Origin: JBCCFX01 sp039029515
GTDB lineage: Bacteria > Planctomycetota > Phycisphaerae > Phycisphaerales > SM1A02
Direction: 5' to 3'
Assembly (NCBI GenBank): GCA_039029515.1
Contig: JBCCFX010000086.1
Location: 1 to 14,772 of the forward strand
DNA: 14,772 nt
The notes below the pieces were generated by a model. It was not told the origin of the DNA. It ran no database searches and was given only the letters and a program-made list of their open reading frames with translations. Positions 7,421 through 14,567 of the stretch are shown one piece after another (position 1 is the stretch's first letter; the number at the start of each line of letters is the position of its first letter). Made by a program: the position numbers and the translations under genes.

Positions 7421-7454
7421 AACAAAAGTGACCGCACCGGGAGTCGGTACGGTC
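7421..7454 (-). promoter_or_regulatory. Leader hairpin with U-tract before the ribosome site
   Basis: In minus-strand RNA, GACCGUACCG (7454-7445) pairs with CGGUGCGGUC (7439-7430) to give a continuous 10-bp stem that includes one U-G wobble, with an ACUCC loop. It is followed by ACUUUUGUUUUG. On the plus strand the wobble would be a C-A mismatch, so the structure favours minus-strand RNA. It ends about 30 bases before the ATG and just upstream of the AGGAGGTGA site. It has the shape of an intrinsic terminator, so it may be an attenuator, or the 3' end of a short upstream RNA. The loop CUCC could also pair with the GGAG of the ribosome site. Confidence 0.55.
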
Positions 7455-8072
7455 GTCGTTCAATGCTCTGACTCTTGAACCCCGCAGCACACACCGCGTT
7501 CGCAACCAGAGCACATAGATTGTCAAGACAACACGAGCAACAACAACAAGCGCACCCGCCACTGTTACTACATGCGACTTTATTGGTGGTTCGATTCGCG
7601 ATTCGAGTCGTGACGTGGCGGAGTCCGGCAATGGCTCGCAGGAGGATCAGTGCCGACGGGACTGCCGTCGCCAATTGATTCTCGAGTTGTGCCACACCGT
7701 ACGTCCAGCCCCGCATGCGATCCCCAATCGCTCAGCCCAAACGTGATTGCATCAATGCAACAAACGCCGGGCTACCGATCCTTGCCGGTGCTTTCGCATC
7801 CGACTTCTGGATCGACCCGACGTCCGCGTCATTCGAATCCGCATGAACTGTTCTTCTTCCTTCCACCCACACGGCCCGACCGTATCAAACACGGCCAAGG
7901 ATACGCTCGTGTGCGGCTCCAGATATACCACCGCTTCAGGGGAGCATCAAACAACAAGATTGTGAAGATTTTCCCAGACGCCACGAGAACAGCGCGCAAG
8001 CACAACCCTCACATGCGCTTACGGCCCTGCGCAACCGATCGAGAAATCGGCATTTTTGAGTATCGAAATACG
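7455..8072. other. Noncoding gap of about 620 bases
   Basis: I find no supportable gene here. The part nearest 7455 should hold the promoter of the cysteine-rich gene. A TTGACA (minus strand, 7526-7521) lies inside an inverted repeat TTGTC-AA-GACAA (7520-7531), but no good -10 box follows at the right distance. Other elements are a 6-bp hairpin CGACGG/CCGTCG (7654-7670), a 6+6 inverted repeat TTGCAT-CA-ATGCAA (7747-7760), a tandem CGATTCG pair (7592-7605), and CGTATC/GATACG (7881-7905). A weak hairpin, CCGAT/ATCGG (8035-8050), is followed by TTTTT on the plus strand, the wrong direction to end the suf operon. No clear terminator for suf was seen, so its transcript may extend into this gap. 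Confidence 0.5.
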
Positions 8073-8477
8073 TTAGCGACGATCGCGCGGCGAACGACGC
8101 CCCGATTTGCCGATGGTCAGCGACGTTTGGCCCGGCATCGACGGACCTGGCACATGGCCCGTGAATTCCAGTTCGAGCTTTGCTGCCTCAGACATCCGAT
8201 CAGATGTCCAAACCGGTTCCCACACGAGACTTACATCACATCCCGCAACACCTTCGACCGCCGCAACGCGCGTTCGAACATCCTGCAGAATCTTCTCCGC
8301 CATCGGGCAGTTCGGCGTCGTCAGCGTCATCTCCACCGTGACATCGCCGTCGTCGGTGATCTCCAGCCCGTAAATCAGACCGAGGTCGTGAATGTTCACC
8401 GGGATCTCAGGATCACGGATGGTCCGGATCGCCGCGATGATCGGATCGTGTAACACGTGCTGGTCTGCTTCAGCCAT
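8073..8477 (-). CDS. sufT: SufT, DUF59/MIP18-family Fe-S maturation protein
   Basis: This encodes 134 residues of the MIP18/PaaD-like (DUF59) family. Diagnostic stretches are DPEIPVNIHDLGLIYGLEI (22-40) and TLTTPNCPMAEKI (51-63), with the conserved Cys57 in the T-x-x-x-C-P motif, and VWEPVW (85-90). Such proteins help mature or deliver iron-sulfur clusters in the cytoplasm, and SufT is common as the last gene of suf operons. The ATG at 8477 is preferred over a GTG at 8486 because GGAAGG lies 8 bases before the ATG but would touch the GTG. It overlaps the end of sufU by 8 bases, implying translational coupling. The last 25 or so residues are a Gly/Ser/Arg tail beyond the usual domain. Confidence 0.88.
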   Translation of the reverse strand: MAEADQHVLHDPIIAAIRTIRDPEIPVNIHDLGLIYGLEITDDGDVTVEMTLTTPNCPMAEKILQDVRTRVAAVEGVAGCDVSLVWEPVWTSDRMSEAAKLELEFTGHVPGPSMPGQTSLTIGKSGRRSPRDRR

Positions 8478-8937
8478 GGTCGGCACCTTCCGTGGTCACC
8501 GGCTCATCTGCGTCTTGCAGCGCCGCTTCCAACGTTCGCCACGCGAGCGTGGCACACTTGACGCGGGTGGGATACGCACGAACGCCGGCGAGCGCTGCCA
8601 ACTTCCCTAACGACTCGGTATCGACTTCGACATCGCTGTCGCTCGTCAGAACCGCCCTGAACGCCTCAGAAAGCGTGCTTGCGTCTTTGCAAGCATGTCC
8701 GCGGATGGCATCCGTCATCATCGAGGCGGATGCCGTGGAGATCGCACACCCGCATCCATCAAACTTCGCATCAACAATCTGATCGTCTTCGATCTTCAAT
8801 TGAAGCACGACGCGGTCGCCGCACAACGGATTGAAGCCGCTTGCCGTCCGCGTCGCGTTCTCGATCGCACCGCGATTGCGCGGACTGCGATTGTGGTCGA
8901 GAATCAATTCCTGATATAGATCGGAAAGCTCACTCAT
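8470..8937 (-). CDS. sufU: SufU, sulfurtransferase/scaffold-like partner of SufS
   Basis: This encodes 155 residues and begins MSELSDLYQELILDHNRSPRN, a close SufU/IscU-type opening. The metal-site residues of SufU are present: Cys39 and Asp41 (NPLCGD), Cys64 (GCGCAIS) and Cys128 (RVKCATLAW). The GVRAYPTRVKCATLAWRTLE stretch (118-137) contains the insertion that separates SufU from IscU. SufU accepts sulfur from the SufS persulfide with zinc bound, and passes it to SufBCD. Unusually, Cys62 precedes Cys64, so the IscU-position and SufU-position cysteines are both present. The start at 8937 is chosen because the ATG overlaps the sufS stop (TAATG) with GAGGTG 8 bases before it. An upstream in-frame extension has no family similarity. 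No SufE gene is seen, as expected when SufU is used. Confidence 0.93.
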   Translation of the reverse strand: MSELSDLYQELILDHNRSPRNRGAIENATRTASGFNPLCGDRVVLQLKIEDDQIVDAKFDGCGCAISTASASMMTDAIRGHACKDASTLSEAFRAVLTSDSDVEVDTESLGKLAALAGVRAYPTRVKCATLAWRTLEAALQDADEPVTTEGADHG

Positions 8938-10181
8938 TAGCCAAGCACCTCGCGTACGCGATGCAGACCTGTCACCAGACGGTCGATCTCTTCCCGTGTG
9001 TTGTAGAACGCAAAAGATGCACGCGCCGTAGCAGGAACGCCAAATCGTTCCATCACCGGCTGCGCACAATGATGCCCGGTTCGAATCGCAACGCCTTCCT
9101 GATCGATGATCGTTCCGATGTCATGCGGATGAATGCCATCCATCACGAATGAGAGGACGCCGGCCTTGCTCGCCGCCGTCCCGATGAGTCGAAGACCCGG
9201 CACCGACGAAAGCGCTTCCGTGCCGTACGCAAGCAGCTCCGCCTCATACGCTGCAATGGCGTCGAGGCCAATCGACTGGAGATAGTCAATCGCGGCCCCA
9301 AGGCCAACCGCATCCGCGATCGCCGGGGTCCCCGCTTCAAACTTGGCCGGCACCTCGTTGTACACCGTCTCATCGAACGACACGCTGAGGATCATCTCGC
9401 CCCCGCCCTGCCATGGCGGCATGGCCTCAAGCAAAGGCTGCTTGCCATACAACGCGCCGATGCCGGTCGGACCGCACATCTTGTGCCCCGAGAAGGCATA
9501 GAAGTCACAATCAAGGTCCTGCACATCCACCGTCATGTGCGGCGTCGCCTGCGCACCATCGAGCAGGACTGGAATACCACGCGCATGCGCGAGCTCGACG
9601 ATCTCTTTCGCCGGGTTGATCGTGCCGAGCGCATTGGAAACATGAACCATGGCGACCATCTTCGTACGACCGTTCAGCATGGACGCATACGCGTCCATAT
9701 CCAGTTCGCCGGCATCCGTGATCGGGACCACGCGAAGCGTCGCACCGACCTCGCGACACAGCATCTGCCATGGCACGATGTTCGAATGGTGCTCCATATG
9801 GGAGATGACGATCTCGTCGCCAGCTCCAATGTTGGTCCGGCCGTATGAATTCGCGACAAGATTGACTGCTTCGGTCGTGCCGCGCAGAAACACGATCTCA
9901 CTCACGCGTTCAGCGTTGATGAACTGCTGGATCTTCCGACGTGCACCTTCATATGCAGCCGTCGCCTTCTGACTCAACAAATGGACACCACGATGCACAT
10001 TCGCGTTTTCGCGCAGTGCCGAGTGGGAGACTGCATCAAGCACCGATTGCGGCCGCTGCGCTGTTGCCGCGCTGTCCAGATATGCCACCGGCTTCCCGTG
10101 AACCTGCTCCTCGGTGAATGGAAACGCTTCGCGAATCCGATGCACGTCAAGGCGTGTCGCAGGCGCCGTGGAGTTGGTCAC
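8937..10181 (-). CDS. sufS: SufS cysteine desulfurase
   Basis: This encodes 414 residues, the usual SufS length. It is a PLP enzyme that removes sulfur from L-cysteine to give alanine and an enzyme-bound persulfide for Fe-S assembly. The PLP lysine is Lys234 in SGHKMCGPTGIG. Other group II desulfurase features are LDSAATAQRP (35-44), RGTTEAVNLVA (100-110), HMEHHSNIVPWQ (128-139) and the catalytic Cys372 in RTGHHCAQPVM. The short loop around the cysteine is typical of SufS rather than IscS. The GTG start overlaps the sufD stop by 4 bases (GTGA), with GAGG 6 bases before it. Its downstream partner sufU is directly coupled, which matches the SufS-SufU pairing known from Gram-positive bacteria. 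Confidence 0.95.
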   Translation of the reverse strand: MTNSTAPATRLDVHRIREAFPFTEEQVHGKPVAYLDSAATAQRPQSVLDAVSHSALRENANVHRGVHLLSQKATAAYEGARRKIQQFINAERVSEIVFLRGTTEAVNLVANSYGRTNIGAGDEIVISHMEHHSNIVPWQMLCREVGATLRVVPITDAGELDMDAYASMLNGRTKMVAMVHVSNALGTINPAKEIVELAHARGIPVLLDGAQATPHMTVDVQDLDCDFYAFSGHKMCGPTGIGALYGKQPLLEAMPPWQGGGEMILSVSFDETVYNEVPAKFEAGTPAIADAVGLGAAIDYLQSIGLDAIAAYEAELLAYGTEALSSVPGLRLIGTAASKAGVLSFVMDGIHPHDIGTIIDQEGVAIRTGHHCAQPVMERFGVPATARASFAFYNTREEIDRLVTGLHRVREVLG

Positions 10182-11494
10182 AATTCACCTCGAATCGCAT
10201 CGCCATCCGGCAATCGACTGAGCAACAGTCGTTCCAGCGCGACACGAACACCATCAATCGGAATTTCCTGCAGCACCTCGTTGGCGAACGCAAACGTCAG
10301 CAGTGAACGTGCGGCTTCCGCCTTGATGCCTCGTGCCTGCAGGTAGAACAGTTGACTTGGCTCGATCTCGCCGATCGTCGCGCCATGTGTGCACTTCACA
10401 TCGTCCGCGAAGATCTCAAGTTGGGGCTTTGCCGTCACATGCGCCCGTGGCGAAAGCAACAGGCTCATGTTGGTCTGCTTGGCATCGGTCTTCTGCGCAT
10501 CCTCTTCAACGAAGATCCGGCCGGTGAAGATGCTCTTGGAATCATCATCCAGGATGCTCTTGTAGTACTGCCAGCTTCGGCAATGCGGTTTCATGTGATC
10601 GATGCGAAGGTTGTTGTCCGCATGCTGTCGGCCACGCGTGGCGGTCAGTCCATTGAAGGTGACATCACAATTCGAGCCTTCCATGACCGCGTGGATTTCG
10701 TTGCGAACCAGAGCACCGCCCCAGTGACTGCAGTTGCATGTCACGGTCGAATCCTGCGCCGCCTTGACCAGCAATCCGCTGGTATGGAATGTCGCTTCGT
10801 TCTCGCGCTGGACGCGGAGATACTCGATGTGCGCGTTCTCACCCGCAATGATCTCCGTGACCGTATTCGTCAGCCGAACACCATCATCGATACCGATATG
10901 CTGCTCAATCACTGTTGCCTGCGCGTTGCGCTCCGCAACGATCAGCACACGCGGTGACGTCACGATGGATGCACCGCTCGCGCGGGTGACAAACACCACA
11001 TGAATCGGTTTCTCATGCACGACGTTGGCGCTGACCTGAACGACGACACCGTCATCGATCATTGCGGTATTCAGCGCGATGAACGCCTGATCCTGCGGCA
11101 GCGACAGGGAGCCGAGGTGCGGCTCGAGTTCATCGGGCATCGACAGAATAGCATCCGCGAGGGACTGCACCGTCACGCCCTCGGGGACATCAATCGACGA
11201 CAGTCCGGGCGCATACCGTCCATTGACGAACACCAGACGGTGCGATTCCACATCATCGAAATCGAAGGCATCGATTTCGTCTGATGTGACATCCGCAGTG
11301 TTCGGCGCGGTGAACGTCGCTTCGGTAATCGCTTTGATGCTCGTGTACCGCCATGCTTCATCACGAAGCGTTGGCATGCCGAGCGATTCAAACTTCTCAA
11401 ACGCACGACGGCGCATGTCATGAATCGGCGAGGATGAATCAAGCCGTTCGAACAGCGCCGAAAATCCGGCGGATTGCGTGGCCAACTGGGTCAT
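10178..11494 (-). CDS. sufD: SufD, Fe-S scaffold complex subunit
   Basis: This encodes 438 residues of the SufB/SufD beta-helix family. The N-terminal stretch PTLRDEAWRYTSIKAI (41-56) is typical of SufD. The C-terminal core carries KPQLEIFADDVKCTHGATIGEIEPSQLFYLQARGI (356-390, shown as key residues Cys368 and His370), where the conserved histidine contributes to cluster assembly at the SufB-SufD interface. It forms the SufBC2D complex and is needed for iron acquisition. The ATG at 11494 is preferred over an upstream in-frame start at 11545 because AAGGAGG lies 8 bases before it and it avoids overlapping sufC. It starts 17 bases after the sufC stop. Confidence 0.93.
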   Translation of the reverse strand: MTQLATQSAGFSALFERLDSSSPIHDMRRRAFEKFESLGMPTLRDEAWRYTSIKAITEATFTAPNTADVTSDEIDAFDFDDVESHRLVFVNGRYAPGLSSIDVPEGVTVQSLADAILSMPDELEPHLGSLSLPQDQAFIALNTAMIDDGVVVQVSANVVHEKPIHVVFVTRASGASIVTSPRVLIVAERNAQATVIEQHIGIDDGVRLTNTVTEIIAGENAHIEYLRVQRENEATFHTSGLLVKAAQDSTVTCNCSHWGGALVRNEIHAVMEGSNCDVTFNGLTATRGRQHADNNLRIDHMKPHCRSWQYYKSILDDDSKSIFTGRIFVEEDAQKTDAKQTNMSLLLSPRAHVTAKPQLEIFADDVKCTHGATIGEIEPSQLFYLQARGIKAEAARSLLTFAFANEVLQEIPIDGVRVALERLLLSRLPDGDAIRGEL

Positions 11495-11511
11495 CGGTGG
11501 TTCCTCCTTGC

Positions 11512-12270
11512 TCACGCCGACGCCGTGGCGAGTTCTTCCGCCCATGCGTAGCCTTTGTCTTCCAGTTCGAGCGCCAACTCCTTGCCGCCCGACTTCACGA
11601 TGCGGCCGTCAACAAGCACATGCACCTTATCCGGCACGATGTACTCGAGCAGACGCTGATAGTGCGTGATGACCAGGAACGACCGTTCCTGCCCTCGAAG
11701 CTTGTTCACACCGTCGGACACGATGCGGAGCGCATCAATGTCAAGGCCCGAGTCGGTTTCATCGAGGACGCCGAACGCCGGTTCAAGCATCGCCATCTGG
11801 AAGATCTCAGCGCGCTTCTTCTCGCCGCCGGAGAAGCCTTCGTTGACCGCCCGATCGAGAAGGTCGGCGGGCATGTTCACGAGCTCCGACTTCTCCTTGA
11901 CGATCTTGAGGAAATCGAACGCATCAAGCTCATCTTCGCCGCGATACGCGCGAACCGCGTTGACCGCGGCCTTGAGGAAGTACTTGCTGCTGACACCCGG
12001 GATTTCAACCGGATACTGGAACGCCATGAACACGCCCGCACAGGCGCGCTCGTCCGGGTCCATGTCCAGCAGGTCTTCACCCTTGAAGGTAATCGAACCC
12101 TCGGTGACTTCGTACGCTTCTTCGCCGGCGATGACGCGAGCGAGCGTGCTCTTGCCTGAACCGTTGGGTCCCATGATGGAATGCACTTCGCCCGGGGCAA
12201 TCGTCAGATCGATGCCGCGGAGGATTTCCGTGCCTTCAACGCTCGCGTGCAGATTCCGAATCTCAATCAT
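11512..12270 (-). CDS. sufC: SufC, ABC-type ATPase of the SufBCD complex
   Basis: This encodes 252 residues, the family length. All ABC ATPase motifs are intact: Walker A GPNGSGKST (34-42), Q-loop Gln85 (FQYP), signature FSGGEKKR (146-153), Walker B VLDETDSGLD (168-177) with catalytic Glu171, and H-loop His203. The LDETDSGLDIDALRIV stretch is characteristic of SufC. It is a soluble cytoplasmic ATPase that drives conformational change of the SufB-SufD scaffold, and not a transporter. It starts 57 bases after the sufB stop, the largest gap within the operon, with a modest AGGA ribosome site 10 bases before the ATG. Confidence 0.96.
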   Translation of the reverse strand: MIEIRNLHASVEGTEILRGIDLTIAPGEVHSIMGPNGSGKSTLARVIAGEEAYEVTEGSITFKGEDLLDMDPDERACAGVFMAFQYPVEIPGVSSKYFLKAAVNAVRAYRGEDELDAFDFLKIVKEKSELVNMPADLLDRAVNEGFSGGEKKRAEIFQMAMLEPAFGVLDETDSGLDIDALRIVSDGVNKLRGQERSFLVITHYQRLLEYIVPDKVHVLVDGRIVKSGGKELALELEDKGYAWAEELATASA

Positions 12271-12327
12271 TGGTCGAATGTCCTGTCAATTCACGGTGCC
12301 GTGTGTGATGTCGAGGTGACGCGAGCG

Positions 12328-13782
12328 TCAGCCCACTGAGCCTTCAAGGCTGACTTCGAGGAGGTTCTTCGCTTCCACCGCGAACTCCATGGGAAGCTCG
12401 GCAAAGACTTCCTTGCAGAAGCCGTTGACGATCATGGAGACTGCATCTTCCGTTGAGATGCCGCGCTGGTTGCAATAGAAGATCTGGTCTTCGCCGATCT
12501 TCGATGTCGACGCTTCGTGTTCCACGTGCGCCGTATTGTTATCAATCTCAATGTATGGGAACGTGTGCGCGCCGCAGCGATCGCCCATCAGCATCGAGTC
12601 GCATTGCGTGTAGTTCCGCGCGTTCTCCGCCTTCCGGCCGATCTTGACGAGGCCGCGATACGTGTTCTGGCCTTTCCCTGCGGAGATACCCTTGGAGATA
12701 ATGTAGCTCCGCGTGTTCTTGCCGAGGTGAATCATCTTCGTGCCGGTATCGGCTTCCTGACGGTGATTCGTCAGCGCGACCGAGTAGAACTCGCCGATGC
12801 TGTCATCACCCTGCAGGATGCATGAAGGGTACTTCCATGTGATGCGCGAACCGGTTTCAACCTGCGTCCACGAGATTCGGCTGCGATCGCCGATGCACTT
12901 GCCACGCTTCGTGACGAAGTTGTAGATGCCGCCCTTGCCGTTCTCATCGCCGGGATACCAGTTCTGAATCGTCGAGTACTTGATCGTCGCATCCTTCATC
13001 GCGACGAGTTCCACGACCGCAGCGTGCAACTGGTTCTCATCACGCATCGGTGCGGTGCAGCCTTCGAGGTAGCTGACCTCCGAGCCTTCTTCGGCCACGA
13101 TCAGCGTGCGCTCAAACTGGCCGGTCGCGATCGCGTTGATTCGGAAGTACGTGCTGAGATCCATCGGGCACTTCACGCCCTTGGGGATGTACACGAACGA
13201 GCCATCGGTGAAGACTGCCGAGTTCAGTGCGGCGAAGTAGTTGTCCTTCTGCGGCACGACCGAACCGAGGTACTTCTTGACGAGCTCCGGGTGATCCTGC
13301 ACCGCTTCGGAAAACGAGCAGAAGATGATGCCCAGTTCGTGCAGCTTGTCCTTGAACGTCGTCGCGACCGAGACGGAGTCGAAGACCGCATCGACGGCCA
13401 CGCCGGCGAGGATCGCGCGCTCTTCCAACGGGATGCCAAGCTTCTCGTAGGTTTCGAGCAACTTCGGATCGACATCATCGAGACTCTGCGGTCGGTCCTT
13501 CGCATCCTTCGGTGCGGAGAAGTAGCTGATCGCCTGATAGTCGATCGGGTCGTACTCGACATTGGGCCACTTCGGCTCGGTCATCTCAAGCCAGGCTCGA
13601 TAGGCTTCGAGGCGCCAGTCGAGGAGCCAGTCCGGTTCGTTCTTCTTCTTGGAGATGAAACGAATGACGTCTTCATTGAGACCCGGCGGGAGCGTATCGC
13701 TCTCGATGTCGGTCTCCCAGCCCCACTGGTACTCCTGTTGTTCCCAGCGGTCGAGCGGATCGGCGGTCGGGATCTGAGCCAT
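12328..13782 (-). CDS. sufB: SufB, main Fe-S scaffold subunit
   Basis: This encodes 484 residues, close to the usual SufB length. The C-terminal core is highly conserved. NYTQCDSMLMGDRCGAHTFP contains Cys394, and HVEHEASTSKIGEDQIFYC contains Glu421, His422 and Glu423. By spacing these match Cys405, Glu432, His433 and Glu434 of E. coli SufB. Cys394 is expected to receive sulfur for the nascent cluster. The N-terminal region (WGWETDIESDTLPPGLNEDVIRFIS, key residues 21-45) is also typical. The ATG at 13782 is chosen over one at 13818: a GGAG lies 10 bases upstream of the former, while the latter has none. It is the first gene of the operon, downstream of the palindromic regulatory region. Confidence 0.95.
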   Translation of the reverse strand: MAQIPTADPLDRWEQQEYQWGWETDIESDTLPPGLNEDVIRFISKKKNEPDWLLDWRLEAYRAWLEMTEPKWPNVEYDPIDYQAISYFSAPKDAKDRPQSLDDVDPKLLETYEKLGIPLEERAILAGVAVDAVFDSVSVATTFKDKLHELGIIFCSFSEAVQDHPELVKKYLGSVVPQKDNYFAALNSAVFTDGSFVYIPKGVKCPMDLSTYFRINAIATGQFERTLIVAEEGSEVSYLEGCTAPMRDENQLHAAVVELVAMKDATIKYSTIQNWYPGDENGKGGIYNFVTKRGKCIGDRSRISWTQVETGSRITWKYPSCILQGDDSIGEFYSVALTNHRQEADTGTKMIHLGKNTRSYIISKGISAGKGQNTYRGLVKIGRKAENARNYTQCDSMLMGDRCGAHTFPYIEIDNNTAHVEHEASTSKIGEDQIFYCNQRGISTEDAVSMIVNGFCKEVFAELPMEFAVEAKNLLEVSLEGSVG

Positions 13783-13853
13783 GACTTTCGTACTCCGAAA
13801 CAGATCCACCGAGGTCATATCGATGGACCAGAGTTGGGTGCTGAATAGTTACC

Positions 13854-13881
13854 TAGAATCATTCTAGAATGATGATTCTCA
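13854..13881. promoter_or_regulatory. Palindromic operator candidate in the suf control region
   Basis: ATCATTCTAGAATGAT at 13858-13873 is a perfect 16-bp palindrome. Extra half-sites sit on both sides (TAGAATCATT at 13854-13863 and GATGATTCT at 13871-13879), so several registers of dyad symmetry overlap. On the minus strand it includes TAGAAT (13866-13861), a 5/6 match to a -10 box, with TAGACC 18 bases upstream as a possible -35. A protein bound here would therefore cover a plausible sufB promoter. Regulation of suf by iron or Fe-S status through Fur- or Rrf2-family repressors is established in other bacteria. Which one acts here cannot be told. The palindrome does not obviously match the E. 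coli Fur or IscR consensus. Confidence 0.6.
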
Positions 13882-13908
13882 GCCGGTCTACTGCTGCCGA
13901 TGAGAATC
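13874..13908. repeat. 8-bp inverted repeat between sufB and sufA
   Basis: GATTCTCA (13874-13881) and TGAGAATC (13901-13908) are exact inverted repeats with a 19-base spacer. Inner CGG/CCG bases (13884-13886, 13897-13899) could extend the stem. It abuts and partly overlaps the half-site of the adjacent palindrome, so it may be a second regulator site or a leader hairpin. The remaining intergenic DNA up to 14060 holds a TACAAT (13983-13988) as a possible -10 box for the plus-strand gene, without a clear -35. Confidence 0.45.
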
Positions 13909-14060
13909 TTCGAGGATTCGCCTACCGGGTGTCTTCGCACGTCGTCGTTGTGCCGATGCTGGTTGTCTGCGGTTCTGAGGTCTACAATTGAGAAACCCGC
14001 GTGCTGAAGGGCGAATCAGCCGCCGGAATTCTGAGTCTTCCCTCGCCATGGAGCCTTCTG

Positions 14061-14453
14061 ATGGCCGTCAACGTTACCGAAACTGCTGCCCGCGAGATTG
14101 CCACGATCATTCGAGATCAGGGCCTCGATGCCGACAAGATCCGTCTTCGGGTCGGCGTCAAGGGTGGCGGCTGCTCCGGCTTCAGCTACATCCTCGACCT
14201 TACCGAGACCCAGAAGGACTCGGATGAAGTCTGGGAATTCAACTACGACATCCCGCAGACCGGCGATGGCGATGGCGGCGTCGCGGTCGAAACACAGTCC
14301 GTCACCGTCAAGGTGATCTGCGATCCCAAGAGTTACCTCTACCTCAACGGCACCACGATCGACTTCAAGGACGAGATCATGGGCCGCGGCTTCGTGTTCA
14401 ACAATCCGAACGCGAACAACACGTGCGGATGCGGCAGCAGCTTCAGCGCCTGA
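14061..14453 (+). CDS. A-type Fe-S carrier (SufA/ErpA/IscA family)
   Basis: This encodes 130 residues. The three cluster-ligand cysteines of A-type carriers are present: Cys38 in GGGCSGFSY, and Cys122 and Cys124 in the C-terminal CGCGSSF. VICDPKSYLYLNGTTIDFKDE (86-105) and GRGFVFNNPNA (108-118) are also family stretches. Such proteins hold Fe-S clusters or iron and pass them to target enzymes. Whether it is functionally SufA, ErpA or IscA cannot be decided from sequence, so no symbol is given. It is about 20 residues longer than usual because of an Asp/Gly-rich insertion at about 52-80. ATG 14061 is chosen because the family domain begins there and GGAG lies 7 bases upstream. An in-frame GTG at 14001 would add an unrelated 20-residue leader. 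It is divergent from sufB and shares its control region. Confidence 0.92.
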   Translation: MAVNVTETAAREIATIIRDQGLDADKIRLRVGVKGGGCSGFSYILDLTETQKDSDEVWEFNYDIPQTGDGDGGVAVETQSVTVKVICDPKSYLYLNGTTIDFKDEIMGRGFVFNNPNANNTCGCGSSFSA

Positions 14454-14481
14454 TCGCACATTCGATTCACCAGCTTCTCCC

Positions 14482-14510
14482 ACGCGTGACGATCAACGTC
14501 ACGCGTTTTT
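14482..14510 (+). terminator. Intrinsic terminator after the A-type carrier gene
   Basis: A perfect 10-bp stem (ACGCGTGACG at 14482-14491 with CGTCACGCGT at 14497-14506) around an ATCAA loop is followed by a run of T to 14509. It lies 28 bases after the stop codon and marks the gene as a single-gene transcript. Confidence 0.92.
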
Positions 14511-14567
14511 CATTGCGCGCTTGCATGCATGTTTCCTCGCCTTGAGAATGCACGCTGCGGGGTGTGC

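Noticed and set aside
7586..7610. tRNA T-arm-like GGTTCGATTC
   Set aside because: The flanking bases do not pair as a T stem and no acceptor, D or anticodon arms can be placed around it.
7411..7716. Minus-strand open frame of 101 residues with a CACCCCSCC cysteine cluster upstream of the giant cysteine-rich gene
   Set aside because: The cysteines come from a simple TGT/TGC-rich stretch, there is no ribosome site or recognisable domain, and the frame runs through the leader hairpin into the next gene's ribosome site.
7650..8453. Plus-strand open frame of 267 residues
   Set aside because: Its second half is antisense to sufT, a clearly conserved gene, and its first half has no domain, good start or sensible composition.
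8938..9069. N-terminal extension of SufU by 44 residues
   Set aside because: It would overlap the conserved end of sufS, contains no SufU-family sequence, and the internal ATG overlapping the sufS stop has a good ribosome site.
12292..12303. CACGGTGCCGTG near-palindrome in the sufB-sufC gap as a promoter or operator
   Set aside because: It is short, has a 2-base centre, and the gap of 57 bases fits an ordinary intra-operon spacer.
13024..13848. Plus-strand open frame of 274 residues
   Set aside because: It is antisense to sufB, which is unmistakable by its conserved motifs.
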